DNA of 64,000 bases from Xenorhabdus budapestensis. GTDB lineage: Bacteria > Pseudomonadota > Gammaproteobacteria > Enterobacterales > Enterobacteriaceae. Location of the stretch: positions 1 to 64,000 of the forward strand of contig NZ_NIBS01000017.1 of NCBI RefSeq assembly GCF_002632465.1. The letters are read 5' to 3'. A program made the position numbers and the translations under genes. Below are positions 46,610 to 56,188 of the stretch, one piece after another. Position 1 is the stretch's first letter. Each line of letters opens with the position of its first letter. Below the pieces are notes generated by a model, which did not search any database, was not told the DNA's origin, and saw nothing but the letters and a program-made list of their open reading frames with translations.

Positions 46610-48040
46610 TCAGTTCAGATCGATATCTTTACCTGTGATTTGCATCGGGCCACTGGCCTCAAACTTGAGTTCACTGCCCTGAATGGTGATACGTCCGGCA
46701 CTGTCCATGCGCAACACACTCAGGCCGCAGCGCAGTTCAATTACATCCCCGACTGCTATGGATAGGGTGTTTTTGATATTCACCTTTTTGTGCTTACCAA
46801 CCGTGATAATGTAGTTCTTGCCGGTGGTCAGTTCACGCACCTCTCCTACGGTTTCTGTGCTGTTGAGTGTGACCGTCTCTTTTTTATTCTTATGAACCCT
46901 GATGGTTTGGTTTTTCTCCACGGTCTCGGTGTGGTTGGCGATCACATGAGTATCGCGATTGTTCAGTACCTTGGTATACATATCTTTCTGCGCATGTAAT
47001 GCCAGCTGTTCACTGCCCTTGGCATCCTCAAACAGCAATTCGTTGTAGCCTTGACCCTTGTGGGTTTTGGAACGAAACGCCATCTGGGTCTTGCTGCCCG
47101 GCAAGGCACCCGGCGGGATGTTGCTGGCATGGTAAGTACGTCCGGTGACTATCGGTTGATCGGGGTCACCGTGCAGAAAGTCCACCACGACTTCCTGTCC
47201 GATACGCGGGATAGCCAACATCCCCCAGCCCTGACCGGCCCATGGTTGGCTGACCCGGATCCAGCAGGAACTCTGGTCGTCGCTGCGTCCGTATCTGTCC
47301 CACGGGAATTGCAGGCGCACCCGACCGTACTGATCACAGAAGATTTCTTCGCCGGCCGGGCCGACCACTTTGGCGATTTGTGGGCCATTAATCACCGGTT
47401 TGGGCAACGGCGCCGGGCGCCAGTTCTGGTTCTGTCGGATGAAGGAGAAGTGGCTGTGCAGCGTCGTGCCGGAGCCTGAGCTGGCGGTTTCCAGTGCCTG
47501 TGGCTGGCTGCCGCTGTGGCTGGCAGAGACGGTCTGCCATGACTGATTCAGGTCTGCCCGGGGATGGTTATCGAGGATGAACAGTTTGCCCGGTTGCAGG
47601 GCGATGGCATTGCCGCTGCCCTGTCCGGTCACGGCGTCGCTGCGCAGCGCCTCCAGTCGGTAGCGGGTAAAATCCTTGCCATGAGCCTCGTCCTTGAAGC
47701 GGCCCGGATAATCGTAGTGCTCGTAGTACAGCTGTTGCAGGTTTTCGTCTCGTATCTGCTGGTGAAATTCCGCCGGCCAGGCCGGGTTCTTGAAAGTATA
47801 ATCCTTAAGTTGCACTTGAGCCGGGCGTACCTGCGCGCTGCTGGTCAGACTGCTGACCACCGGTTCGCCCAGCGTGCTGCCTTCTCCCGGCTGATAGGGC
47901 AGGCGGATGCCCGGTGGCACTGAACCGCAATCGTCGGCAAACACCAGTGTATTGCGCCCGTTACTGCATTCGAAGAAGTAGAAAATGCCTTCTTCGGCGG
48001 TCAGCCGTTGCAGAAAATCGAAGTCACTTTCCTGATACTG
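46610..48040 (-). pseudogene. vgrG: vgrG, 3' part, split by the 13-kb element
   Basis: This reading frame encodes the C-terminal 476 residues of a VgrG spike. It opens with the QYQESDFDFLQRLTAEEGIFYFF region of the gp27/gp44-like domain, then gp5-like OB-fold EIFCDQYGRVRLQFPWDRYG and the beta-prism (ETVEKNQTIRVHKNKKETV). The 5' part is at 61367-62146. Frames match at the ctgatactg repeat, so the intact product would be about 733 aa. The TTG at 48052 is probably not a real start. As it stands the protein would lack its N-terminus. Confidence 0.93.
48032..48040 (+). repeat. Left attachment core of the 13-kb element
   Basis: The 9-bp ctgatactg is repeated at 61367-61375. Crossing over between them restores the vgrG reading frame CVQYQESDFDF. 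Confidence 0.85.
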
Positions 48041-48161
48041 GAACCAGCTCAACTTCCAGTGAGGTCTGGCTAAGTAAAATAATTTTTATAAACTACAACA
48101 AAATCAGTGTGATCTCTTATTTTTACGTCTAGTTTAGTCTGTTGCAATCAATATGCAGTGC

Positions 48162-48180
48162 GGGGCATAATCTGGGGCAC
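48162..48180 (+). promoter_or_regulatory. Integrase arm-type sites, left
   Basis: Two copies of GGGGCA(T/C) start 12 bp apart (48162, 48174). The same motif with the same 12-bp spacing and orientation occurs at 61289 and 61301 near the right end. Confidence 0.6.
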
Positions 48181-48224
48181 TTACCATTTGATGATGACTA
48201 TTCGATTACAGAGATACCCTAATA

Positions 48225-49496
48225 ATGAAACTCACCGCCCGACAAGTTGAAACCGCAAAGCCCAAAGAAAAAACCTACAAACTTGCCGATGGCGGAGGTC
48301 TCTATCTGGAGATCACGTCACGCGGATCTAAATATTGGCGCATGAAGTACCATCGCCCTACCGATAAAAAAGAAGACCGGATGGCGTTTGGTGTCTACCC
48401 AGCCGTATCATTAGCCGAAGCTCGTGCTAAACGTGATGAAGCTAAAAAGCTGATGACACAGGGCATTGACCCTAAAGCAGAGAAAAAAAGTCCATCTTCT
48501 CCGGCCAAAGTGAATACCTTTGAACAAGTCGCCCGTGTTTGGCATGCCAGTAATAAGCGCTGGGATGAAAATTACCGCCAGATAATACTACGTAGCCTTG
48601 AAAAATATATTTTCCCCTGCATTGGCACGCGTGATATCACCACATTACGCACTAGCCAACTTTTAGCTCCAGTCAAAGCCATTGATGAACAAGGCAAGCA
48701 TGATACCGCTCAACGTTTATGCCAACGCATCACTTCGATTATGCGATACGCCGTCCAGAATGATATTCTGGAATTCAATCCAGCTAACGACATGGCAGGC
48801 GCACTGACTACCGCAAAATGTCACCACCGCCCGGCTCTGCCCCATGAAGATTTACCTGATTTTCTGAGACGCTTATCTACCTACCGTGGACACTTAATAT
48901 TCAAAATAGCCGTCGAGCTGACACTATTAACATTTGTCCGCGCCAGCGAATTAAGATTCGCCCGCTGGCAGGAAATCGATCTTGAAAATGCCCTGTGGAA
49001 AATTCCTGCCACACGATCCCCCATCAATGATGTTCCCTTTTCTGAACGCGGTATGAAAATGAAAACTGATCACATTGTGCCTTTAAGCCATCAGGCAGCC
49101 CTGCTTATCAAAACCCTGCACAAACTGAGCGGTAACAGTGATGTGATGTTCCCCGGCGCTTACCATTCCACGAAAGTCATGGATGCAACAACTGTTAACA
49201 GAGTCTTACGCAACATAGGCTACGACACTCAAACCGAGATATGTGGACACGGATTTCGCACAATGGCACGCGGGGCAATGGGGGAATCAGGTCTTTGGAG
49301 CGATGACGCCATCGAGCGCCAGCTCAGCCATATCGAACGAAACAGCGTTAGGGCAGCGTATATCCACACGTCTAAACATCTGGATGAACGGCGGCTGATG
49401 ATGCAGTGGTGGGCGGATTATCTGGACGCCAACCGGGAAAAATTCATCACGCCCTATGACTTCGCCAAACCGCTGCGCGACCGGAAAAACCGATAA
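48225..49496 (+). CDS. P4-family tyrosine integrase
   Basis: This 423-aa site-specific recombinase presumably catalyses insertion of the element into vgrG. The N-terminal DUF4102-type domain begins MKLTARQVETAKPKEKTYKL and includes GVYPAVSLAEARAKRDEAK. The catalytic residues are visible: Arg in LLTFVRASELRFARW, HxxR in GHGFRTMARG, His in QLSHIERN and Tyr in AAYIHTSKHLDER. It lies 185 bp inside attL and reads away from it. Targets of this family are usually tRNA or ncRNA genes, so a protein-coding target is unusual. Confidence 0.95.
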   Translation: MKLTARQVETAKPKEKTYKLADGGGLYLEITSRGSKYWRMKYHRPTDKKEDRMAFGVYPAVSLAEARAKRDEAKKLMTQGIDPKAEKKSPSSPAKVNTFEQVARVWHASNKRWDENYRQIILRSLEKYIFPCIGTRDITTLRTSQLLAPVKAIDEQGKHDTAQRLCQRITSIMRYAVQNDILEFNPANDMAGALTTAKCHHRPALPHEDLPDFLRRLSTYRGHLIFKIAVELTLLTFVRASELRFARWQEIDLENALWKIPATRSPINDVPFSERGMKMKTDHIVPLSHQAALLIKTLHKLSGNSDVMFPGAYHSTKVMDATTVNRVLRNIGYDTQTEICGHGFRTMARGAMGESGLWSDDAIERQLSHIERNSVRAAYIHTSKHLDERRLMMQWWADYLDANREKFITPYDFAKPLRDRKNR

Positions 49497-49633
49497 TGCA
49501 ACCTAAAAATTAATTCTCATCGGGAGAAAAAGAGTTAACGCTGTTCATTATGTCTTGTTTTTTCAATAATCCTCCTGTCATCCAACAACGTCCACGATGA
49601 GCGCTCAAGGACTCGGTAACAGGAGAATAAAAC

Positions 49634-49840
49634 ATGACAATGGCAGCATTGAAAATCAGTCTGATCCGTCTGCCGGAAGTGCAACGCAGAACGGGTTACA
49701 GCAAGGCGTGGATCTACAAATTGATTAGTGACGGCGCATTTCCACAGAAAGTTAAAATTGGCCTGCGCTCCGTGGCCTTTATTGAAACAGAAATTGATCA
49801 CTGGATTGCGCAGTGGATCGCTAAATCACGGGCGGCATAA
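49634..49840 (+). CDS. AlpA-family regulator
   Basis: This 68-aa winged-helix protein (SLIRLPEVQRRTGYSKAWIYKLI) is of the AlpA/Vis type that activates or represses integrase genes and can act in excision. AGGAG lies before ATG 49634. It sits between integrase and primase, the P4 arrangement. Confidence 0.92.
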   Translation: MTMAALKISLIRLPEVQRRTGYSKAWIYKLISDGAFPQKVKIGLRSVAFIETEIDHWIAQWIAKSRAA

Positions 49841-49881
49841 CGAATAAGAGAACATGACATAAGAAACAAACTATAAAACAC

Positions 49882-49918
49882 AACGCCCCGAAGTGCGCTA
49901 ACACTGCGAGGCGTTTCA
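49882..49918 (+). terminator. Hairpin before the primase gene
   Basis: Outer arms aacgcc/ggcgtt and inner gtg/cac define a hairpin in the 100-bp AlpA-primase gap. It could be a terminator or attenuator; P4 controls its alpha gene by RNA-based termination. Confidence 0.4.
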
Positions 49919-49943
49919 TCAACAATCATTAAGAAAGGTAAAA

Positions 49944-52385
49944 ATGATGGCTGATACACAGTCTAACCAAACTCGACCTAAATTTACAGCCCCAAAAAAA
50001 TCGGGCAATCAAAAACCGCTTGATCTTATCCAGACCGTGAAAACCTCCGCCATGTATTCTTGGTCTAACCTGCTGCCTGCGTGTGGTATTGATATCCCTG
50101 CAAAGGGTAAACATGGTGCTTGCCCTGTCTGCGGCGGTACTGACCGTTTTCACTTTATCGATGATCACCATCATGGCAACTGGCATTGCCGCCAGTGTGA
50201 TATTCCAAACTATGGCGATGGATTGGATTTAGTGGCAAAAACTGAGGGGATCACGATTCTTGAAGCAGCAAAAATTGTTGCAAATGCTTTGGCATTACCT
50301 TTGCCAAAACCCAAGCCAGCCAAAGAAATCACTTATCCAATACAGCCGATTGCCGAAAGAATCGCGGCACTGATGGCGCAGACTATTTCCGGACAATCGC
50401 CTTATCTGACGGCAAAAGAACTGCAATATCCTAATCAGCGTCTGCTGAAAGATGGTACGTTGTTATTACCGCTGACAACACTGGATAAAAAAGTCACTGG
50501 CGCTCAGATCATCAAACCCGACGGTGAGAAAAAATTAGTCTCTGGCAGCCAGAAAAAAGGTGCGTTTATTTCCATCTCAGAGCTGGAAGATCACCCTGAC
50601 ACAGTGATTATTACTGAAGGTTACGCTACAGCACTTACGGTTAGCCAACTCTATAAAGGTGCTGTTCTGGCCGCACTGGATGCAGGTAATTTGCTCTCCG
50701 TCGCTCAATCAGTCCGGAAACGCTGGTCTGACACGAAAATCATCTTTGCTGCTGATAATGACTGGCATCATCCCGACGAATTGGATAAAAACAGCAAGCC
50801 AAAAACGAATGTCGGCAAGGTTTCGGCAGAAAAAGCCGCTCTTGCGGTTAATGGCTGGGTTACGTTGCCACCGACTGAGTACAAATCTGATTGGGACGGT
50901 TATCGCCAGAGTCACGGAATTGAAGCAGCAAAGCAGGCTTTTGGTGAGGGGCCTTATCAACCGGCATCAATCAAGAAAAAAGCAGCCGCTCAACCTAATG
51001 ATACCGAATCTTCCAAGCTGACACTCTGCCAGATGGGAGCCAGCCAGCGCGGAGAGGTCTTGCTGGTGCGTTATGATAATGACTTAGCGTTGGATGGTGC
51101 TTCAGAAACCGTGCATCACTATGATGGCACTATCTGGCGTCCGGTCAGTGACCGCGATTTAAAGCGGGAAATGGTCGCGGCTTTTATGGAAGAGAAACTG
51201 CCATATTCACCGCATGGTATCAGCTCCGCCGTGGATGCTCTGAAATTACAGCTTCCGATGATGCAACCGCCAGAACGCCACTTAATCGGGTTCAGCAATG
51301 GCGTATTTGACCTGAAAAGCTGCCAGTTCCGGCCTCATCGTAAACATGACTGGCTGTTGCTGGCCAATGATGTCGCATTCAATTCCCCCGATTCAGGGGA
51401 AACCCTGCAAGATTATGCGCCTCAGTTCTGGCGTTGGCTCAACCGGGCAACAGCCAACTGTGAGCACAAATTTGATCGGGTACTGGCAGCCCTGTTTATG
51501 GTGCTGGCGAACCGTTACGACTGGCAGCTATTTCTGGAAGTTACCGGGGCTGGAGGCAGTGGCAAAAGTATTTTTGCTGAAATCTGTTCCATGCTGGCAG
51601 GCAAAGGCAACACGGTTTCTGCAAGCATGGCAGCACTGGAAAACCCACGGGAAAGGGCGTTGATTGTCGGTTATTCTCTGATTATCCTGCCAGACCAGAC
51701 CCGCTATGTAGGCGATGGCTCTGGAATCAAGGCAATCACCGGCGGCGATGAAGTTGCTATCGATCCGAAGCATAAACAACCCTATTCAACCCGTATTCCT
51801 GCGGTCGTACTGGCAGTAAACAATAATGCCATGAGTTTTAGCGATCGCAGTGGTGGTGTGTCACGGCGTCGGGTAATTTTCAATTTTTCTGAGATTGTAC
51901 CGGAAAATGAACGTGACCCACATCTGCGGGATAAAATTGCAGCAGAATTGCCCGTCATTATCCGGCATCTACTGCATAAATTCGCTGATCCACAAATTGC
52001 AAGGCGATTACTGGCAGAGCAACAGAAATCAGAAGAAGCACTGGATATCAAACGTGGCACCGATCCACTGGTCGATTTCTGCGGCCACTTGATTGCATCT
52101 GATGAAGCTGACGGCCTGTTAATCGGTAATGCGGAAATTATGCCGTTCAATCCCCGCAAATACCTTTATCATGCCTACCTTGCTTACATGAAAGGCAATA
52201 ACCTGAATAAACCCGTTTCCGTAACCCGCTTTGGCATGGATATGCCGGGCGCACTGGCAGAATACAATCAGCAATACCTGCGCAATAAAAGCAAACACGG
52301 CATTCGCAGCAATTTGAGCCTGAACATTGAAACCGCTATCGAGTGGATGCCAAAACTGACAAGGAATAACCTGCCAGAAGAATAA
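49944..52385 (+). CDS. P4 alpha-type primase-helicase
   Basis: This 813-aa multi-domain replication protein has a zinc-finger primase domain (CPVCGGTDRF..HCRQC, about residues 57-90), a toprim-like region (VIITEGYATALTVS then IIFAADND, about residues 215-275) and a D5/SF3 helicase with Walker A VTGAGGSGKSIF near residue 535. In P4, alpha also recognises the origin iterons. A cluster of similar iterons starts about 50 bp downstream, so the element could replicate as a plasmid after excision. Confidence 0.95.
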   Translation: MMADTQSNQTRPKFTAPKKSGNQKPLDLIQTVKTSAMYSWSNLLPACGIDIPAKGKHGACPVCGGTDRFHFIDDHHHGNWHCRQCDIPNYGDGLDLVAKTEGITILEAAKIVANALALPLPKPKPAKEITYPIQPIAERIAALMAQTISGQSPYLTAKELQYPNQRLLKDGTLLLPLTTLDKKVTGAQIIKPDGEKKLVSGSQKKGAFISISELEDHPDTVIITEGYATALTVSQLYKGAVLAALDAGNLLSVAQSVRKRWSDTKIIFAADNDWHHPDELDKNSKPKTNVGKVSAEKAALAVNGWVTLPPTEYKSDWDGYRQSHGIEAAKQAFGEGPYQPASIKKKAAAQPNDTESSKLTLCQMGASQRGEVLLVRYDNDLALDGASETVHHYDGTIWRPVSDRDLKREMVAAFMEEKLPYSPHGISSAVDALKLQLPMMQPPERHLIGFSNGVFDLKSCQFRPHRKHDWLLLANDVAFNSPDSGETLQDYAPQFWRWLNRATANCEHKFDRVLAALFMVLANRYDWQLFLEVTGAGGSGKSIFAEICSMLAGKGNTVSASMAALENPRERALIVGYSLIILPDQTRYVGDGSGIKAITGGDEVAIDPKHKQPYSTRIPAVVLAVNNNAMSFSDRSGGVSRRRVIFNFSEIVPENERDPHLRDKIAAELPVIIRHLLHKFADPQIARRLLAEQQKSEEALDIKRGTDPLVDFCGHLIASDEADGLLIGNAEIMPFNPRKYLYHAYLAYMKGNNLNKPVSVTRFGMDMPGALAEYNQQYLRNKSKHGIRSNLSLNIETAIEWMPKLTRNNLPEE

Positions 52386-52437
52386 TTTTTTTCTTTATTG
52401 CTGATAATTTTCAAAGGAATATAAAAAAGTGTTCACT

Positions 52438-52650
52438 ACTGTTCACCCTGTAATTTAAATCAGATATATCAATCTGTTATAGGGTGAAGAGTTATTTTTA
52501 AACTGTTCACAACTATTCAACCCTGTTCACCTTTTTTCAGCTTTGGGGTGAACGGTTGGGTGAAGAGTGGTGATGAGTTCAATTTCAAGTCATCACCCTT
52601 TAATAATATGAATTTAAATAAAATATTTAAAGGTGAACAGGGTGAACAGT
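52438..52650 (+). repeat. P4-type replication origin iterons
   Basis: At least eight copies of GGTGAACAGT or one-mismatch variants occur in both orientations, including 52438-52447, 52483-52492, 52502-52511, 52522-52531, 52547-52556, 52559-52568, 52632-52641 and 52641-52650. This decamer matches the type I iteron that P4 alpha protein binds. The 52386-53026 gap holds this cluster and a palindrome; a 65-aa frame here is probably fortuitous. Confidence 0.8.
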
Positions 52651-52717
52651 TTTATCCCTATTTCTTTAATACGGTGGGGGTAAACAAAAAAGTTTTCTCT
52701 GGCAGGTGTTTTTCAGC

Positions 52718-52761
52718 TCTCCGATTTACCGGGGTAATGTATTAGCCCGGTAAATCGGAGA
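52718..52761. repeat. 16-bp perfect palindrome in the origin region
   Basis: tctccgatttaccggg and its exact reverse complement are separated by 12 nt. There is no T run, so it is more likely an origin structure or regulatory hairpin than a terminator. Confidence 0.7.
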
Positions 52762-53026
52762 AGACAAGCGCAGCGCGTCAGTGCGGTTTAAATATGTTGC
52801 GCTTTGTGAAATTAACACTAAGTAATTTCCTGGTTTTATTTAAGAAGAGTGATTAATCACAATTTATCGGATGTACTTTTATTCATCGTTGTATGTGTAA
52901 ATAATTCTACTGTATCCTGCTAAATAACGTACCTAAAGTCTGCAACAATGATTTCATCATTAAATGACTTTTGATAGTCAGACTCTCATTAAGGATTGAT
53001 ATACCCAAAGATTATGGAGCGTACAA

Positions 53027-55060
53027 ATGAACAGGGTAATTGATAAAATCAGTCAGCGACTTGATCGCTCTGGTTTAGTATTTACGCTGATTACAGAAAA
53101 TCTACCCGAACAAACCTTTGCTGTTGTTGATTTTTCCCTACACGAATCACTTTCTTCCCTCTTCCGTCTGGAAGCGACCTTGACCTGTAAAACACCGAAT
53201 CTGGTCAGCCAAAAACCGGGCATTAACGTTGCCGATGTTCTTGACCGGAATGCTGCTTTTGCCGTTCACCGTAACGGGCAGATTGAACGACAAATCACCG
53301 GAATGGTGACGCACTTTTCACACATGTCTACCGGGCGACATACCAGCCACTACCATATCACTATTCAGCCTCTGTTATGGCGCGCCTCGCTGCGGGTCAA
53401 TAGCCGGATTTTCCAGAACCAGTCCGTGATGGATATTGTGGAAACCCTGCTTAAAGAAAATGGGGTACGCAATGCTACATTTTTGGTGGGTTACAAACAC
53501 CCGCCACGGGAATTCTGCGTTCAGTACGATGAAAGTGATCTGGCTTTTATGCAGCGTTTGCTGGCTGATGAGGGCATTTTCTATTATTTCACGTTCGACC
53601 AGGAACAGCATGAGCAACGCATCGTTTTTCATGATTCCTGCCTGTCGCTTAATAACGTGATCACTGTTCCTTATCGTCCTGAAGCTGATGTTACTGGCTC
53701 AACAACAAGCATTCAGCAGGTTAGCTGGTCAGAACAGGTTGGTGTTGCCACCGTGACAACCAAAGACCGGACATTTAAGAATCCACGTATGAACCGGGAG
53801 TTCTGGTATGAAGGGCATAATCTAGCCAACCAGCGCACGCTGAAAAACTACCACTATTACGATTTTCCCAGCCGTTATAAAGATGAAAATTTGGGGCAAC
53901 AAGTCAGCCAGTATCGTCTGGAATACCTGCGCCGGGATACGCAGCTGGGAAACGGCAATGGTGACTGTTTTGCTATGTGGCCGGGGCAACTGGTTAATTT
54001 TGAAGATCATCCCAATGAAACCTTGAATGACCAATGGCAATTAATTCAGATAACCCACTCAGGCCAACAACCTCAAGCTGATGAAACCCAGCACAGCGGC
54101 AGTGGCACGTGGCTTTCCAACCAGTTTACTTTCACCAGCCGCAAAAACTCCTATCGCCCTTCTCCCTATCCGAAACCCAAAATGGAAGGGCCGCATATTG
54201 CTACTGTCGTCGGGCCGGAAGGCGAAGAAATTTTTTGCGATGAATATGGGCGCGTCCGTATCCAATTTGACTGGGATCGGTACGGTAAACTTGATGACAG
54301 CAGTTCTTGTTGGGTGCGTGTCAGTCAGGCATGGGCAGGGACATTGATGGGTATGATCGCTATTCCCCGCATTGGTCACGAAGTTTTGGTGGATTTTATC
54401 CACGGTGACCCTGACCAGCCGATTATTGTTGGTCGGGCATATCACGCCAATAATCTTCCGCCGAATCGACTGCCGATGGCAAAAACACAAATGTCAATCC
54501 GCTCGAAGACGCATAAGGGGCAAGGATTTAACGAACTGCGTTTTGAGGATGAAAAAGATCGTGAAGAGGTTTTTATCCATGCTCAGAAAAACCTCGCCAT
54601 TCAGGTGCTCAATTCACGCGACGAACGCATCAACTATAACCGCACAACCAGCATCGGGCATGACGATGAATTGGTTATCGCCAATAACCGTAAAGTCACG
54701 GTTGAAGGCCAACAGGAGCATAAAACTGCCGGCAGCTATCTGGAACAGATTGACGGCGACCGTGCGTTACAAATCAAAGGCGATTTGTCTGAAAAAATTC
54801 AGGGTATTGTCAGTATTGATGCGCAGGGAGATTTGACATTACAAAGTGGCAGTAAGCTGACTTTGCGTGTCGGTGGGAGTTTTGTGGTGCTTCATGCTGG
54901 CGGCATCGATATTAAGGGTGCCGCCATTAATCTGAACTCCGGCGGTAGCCCCGGTGATTTATTGGCGCCTGCCAACCCTGCTATTTTGCTCGCGGCAGCC
55001 AGTGAAGGTTCAATGTTCGTCGCGCACTGTCCTCTGAAAGATAAGGAGAATCAGCAATGA
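53027..55060 (+). CDS. vgrG: VgrG spike protein carried by the element
   Basis: This complete 677-aa T6SS spike has the N-terminal gp27-like region (LVFTLITENLPEQTFAVVDF), REFCVQYDESDLAFMQRLLADEGIFYYF, the gp5-like OB fold (EIFCDEYGRVRIQFDWDRYG) and the beta-prism tail with NLNSGGSPGD near the end. No C-terminal toxin is fused. It overlaps the DUF4123 gene by 4 bp. At the site where the resident vgrG is cut, this copy reads cagtacgat (53522-53530) instead of cagtatcag, so it would not offer the same target. Confidence 0.95.
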   Translation: MNRVIDKISQRLDRSGLVFTLITENLPEQTFAVVDFSLHESLSSLFRLEATLTCKTPNLVSQKPGINVADVLDRNAAFAVHRNGQIERQITGMVTHFSHMSTGRHTSHYHITIQPLLWRASLRVNSRIFQNQSVMDIVETLLKENGVRNATFLVGYKHPPREFCVQYDESDLAFMQRLLADEGIFYYFTFDQEQHEQRIVFHDSCLSLNNVITVPYRPEADVTGSTTSIQQVSWSEQVGVATVTTKDRTFKNPRMNREFWYEGHNLANQRTLKNYHYYDFPSRYKDENLGQQVSQYRLEYLRRDTQLGNGNGDCFAMWPGQLVNFEDHPNETLNDQWQLIQITHSGQQPQADETQHSGSGTWLSNQFTFTSRKNSYRPSPYPKPKMEGPHIATVVGPEGEEIFCDEYGRVRIQFDWDRYGKLDDSSSCWVRVSQAWAGTLMGMIAIPRIGHEVLVDFIHGDPDQPIIVGRAYHANNLPPNRLPMAKTQMSIRSKTHKGQGFNELRFEDEKDREEVFIHAQKNLAIQVLNSRDERINYNRTTSIGHDDELVIANNRKVTVEGQQEHKTAGSYLEQIDGDRALQIKGDLSEKIQGIVSIDAQGDLTLQSGSKLTLRVGGSFVVLHAGGIDIKGAAINLNSGGSPGDLLAPANPAILLAAASEGSMFVAHCPLKDKENQQ

Positions 55061-55887
55061 GTCAGGAAAAACTCTACGCCATTATTGATGGGGCAGCAGA
55101 ACCGGATTTATTTTTAGCCTTAGAGCGTTACGATCCGCCTTCTGCCTGCCTTTATGGTGAACCGCTCCAGCCTGAGCTGGTTAAAATCGCACCCTATCTG
55201 GTACAGGTTACTGAAGAAGTTAAAATCTGGCTGGAATGCCGCAGAACGCCGTGGGGTATTTTTGTTCACAGCGAAGCGGACATGAAAACCGTGCGGCAAC
55301 ATTTACGCAAATACCTGCAAGTATTGCTACCTAAACAGGAAAAACCCGTTTTTTTTCGCTTTTACGATCCGCGTAATATCTGGGATTTTCTCGGCATCTT
55401 GAGTGACTGGGAGCTGCATTGTTTTTTAGGGCCGATATCGCGCATTACGACACTTTATCTTGAGGCTGAACGCACGGATAACTTTGCTAAGGTGAGAGAA
55501 CCTTTTCCCGTTGGTGCAACCAGCAAACGAAAAATGCTTGTTATCAACGAAGTTCAGTTGGAAAAAATACAGGCCATTTTCACTGAACGTTATATCGAAA
55601 AATTAGCCGGGTTTATCCCTGACTGGCTGGAAAAAGCGCCTTTTAACTTTATTCCTCACATCGATACGGTGGAATGTGCCCGGCAATTTTTTGACTGGTT
55701 CAGTGAAAACGGCATTACAGATGATCGTAATGTTCGTGGATTACTCCAGTTCTTTATCCTCCGGCATTACCTCACACTTGATGATCTGCCGAAAGCAATC
55801 TATTCCCAATTAACTGAGTACGGTCAATCGGGGCATATGCGTGCCGAACGTTTGTTAATTCAAGAATTGGGTCAAGTACCGCTTTAA
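55057..55887 (+). CDS. DUF4123 T6SS effector adaptor
   Basis: This 276-aa protein has the DUF4123 pattern (LYAIIDGAAEPDLF, TPWGIFVHS, FFRFYDPRNIWDFL). These adaptors link a specific effector to the PAAR or VgrG tip and usually sit just before the effector gene. It overlaps vgrG and precedes a PAAR gene by 20 bp. Confidence 0.92.
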   Translation: MSQEKLYAIIDGAAEPDLFLALERYDPPSACLYGEPLQPELVKIAPYLVQVTEEVKIWLECRRTPWGIFVHSEADMKTVRQHLRKYLQVLLPKQEKPVFFRFYDPRNIWDFLGILSDWELHCFLGPISRITTLYLEAERTDNFAKVREPFPVGATSKRKMLVINEVQLEKIQAIFTERYIEKLAGFIPDWLEKAPFNFIPHIDTVECARQFFDWFSENGITDDRNVRGLLQFFILRHYLTLDDLPKAIYSQLTEYGQSGHMRAERLLIQELGQVPL

Positions 55888-55907
55888 TCAAAAACAGAGA
55901 AATTACT

Positions 55908-56177
55908 ATGGGTAACGCAGTTAAAATTGGCGATATCGGCACAGAACACGGCAATTGTTCCGCAACGCCTGTTATTACCGGAGCCAGTACCGTCAAAATT
56001 GATGGTGCTTATCTTGCGCGACAAGGTGATGCATTAGCACCTCACAATTCTCATCCACGAGCCATTTCCGGTGGTTCAGGTTCTGTATTTATTGAGGGAA
56101 AGCCTGCCGCCAGAACAGGTGATGCAGTGGATTGTGGTGGCGTTGTGATTGGCGACGGCAGCGTCAATATTGGTTAA
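55908..56177 (+). CDS. PAAR-domain spike tip
   Basis: This 89-aa protein is nearly all PAAR domain: MGNAVKIGDIGTEHG, a His/Pro cluster HNSHPRAISGGSGSVFIEG and CGGVVIGDGSVNIG. It would cap the VgrG trimer and carry the effector encoded next. Confidence 0.93.
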   Translation: MGNAVKIGDIGTEHGNCSATPVITGASTVKIDGAYLARQGDALAPHNSHPRAISGGSGSVFIEGKPAARTGDAVDCGGVVIGDGSVNIG

Positions 56178-56188
56178 GGAGAAATAAA

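Noticed and set aside
52548-52745. 65-aa frame in the origin region
   Set aside because: It runs over the iterons and into the palindrome, has no ribosome binding site, and its composition follows the repeat sequence.
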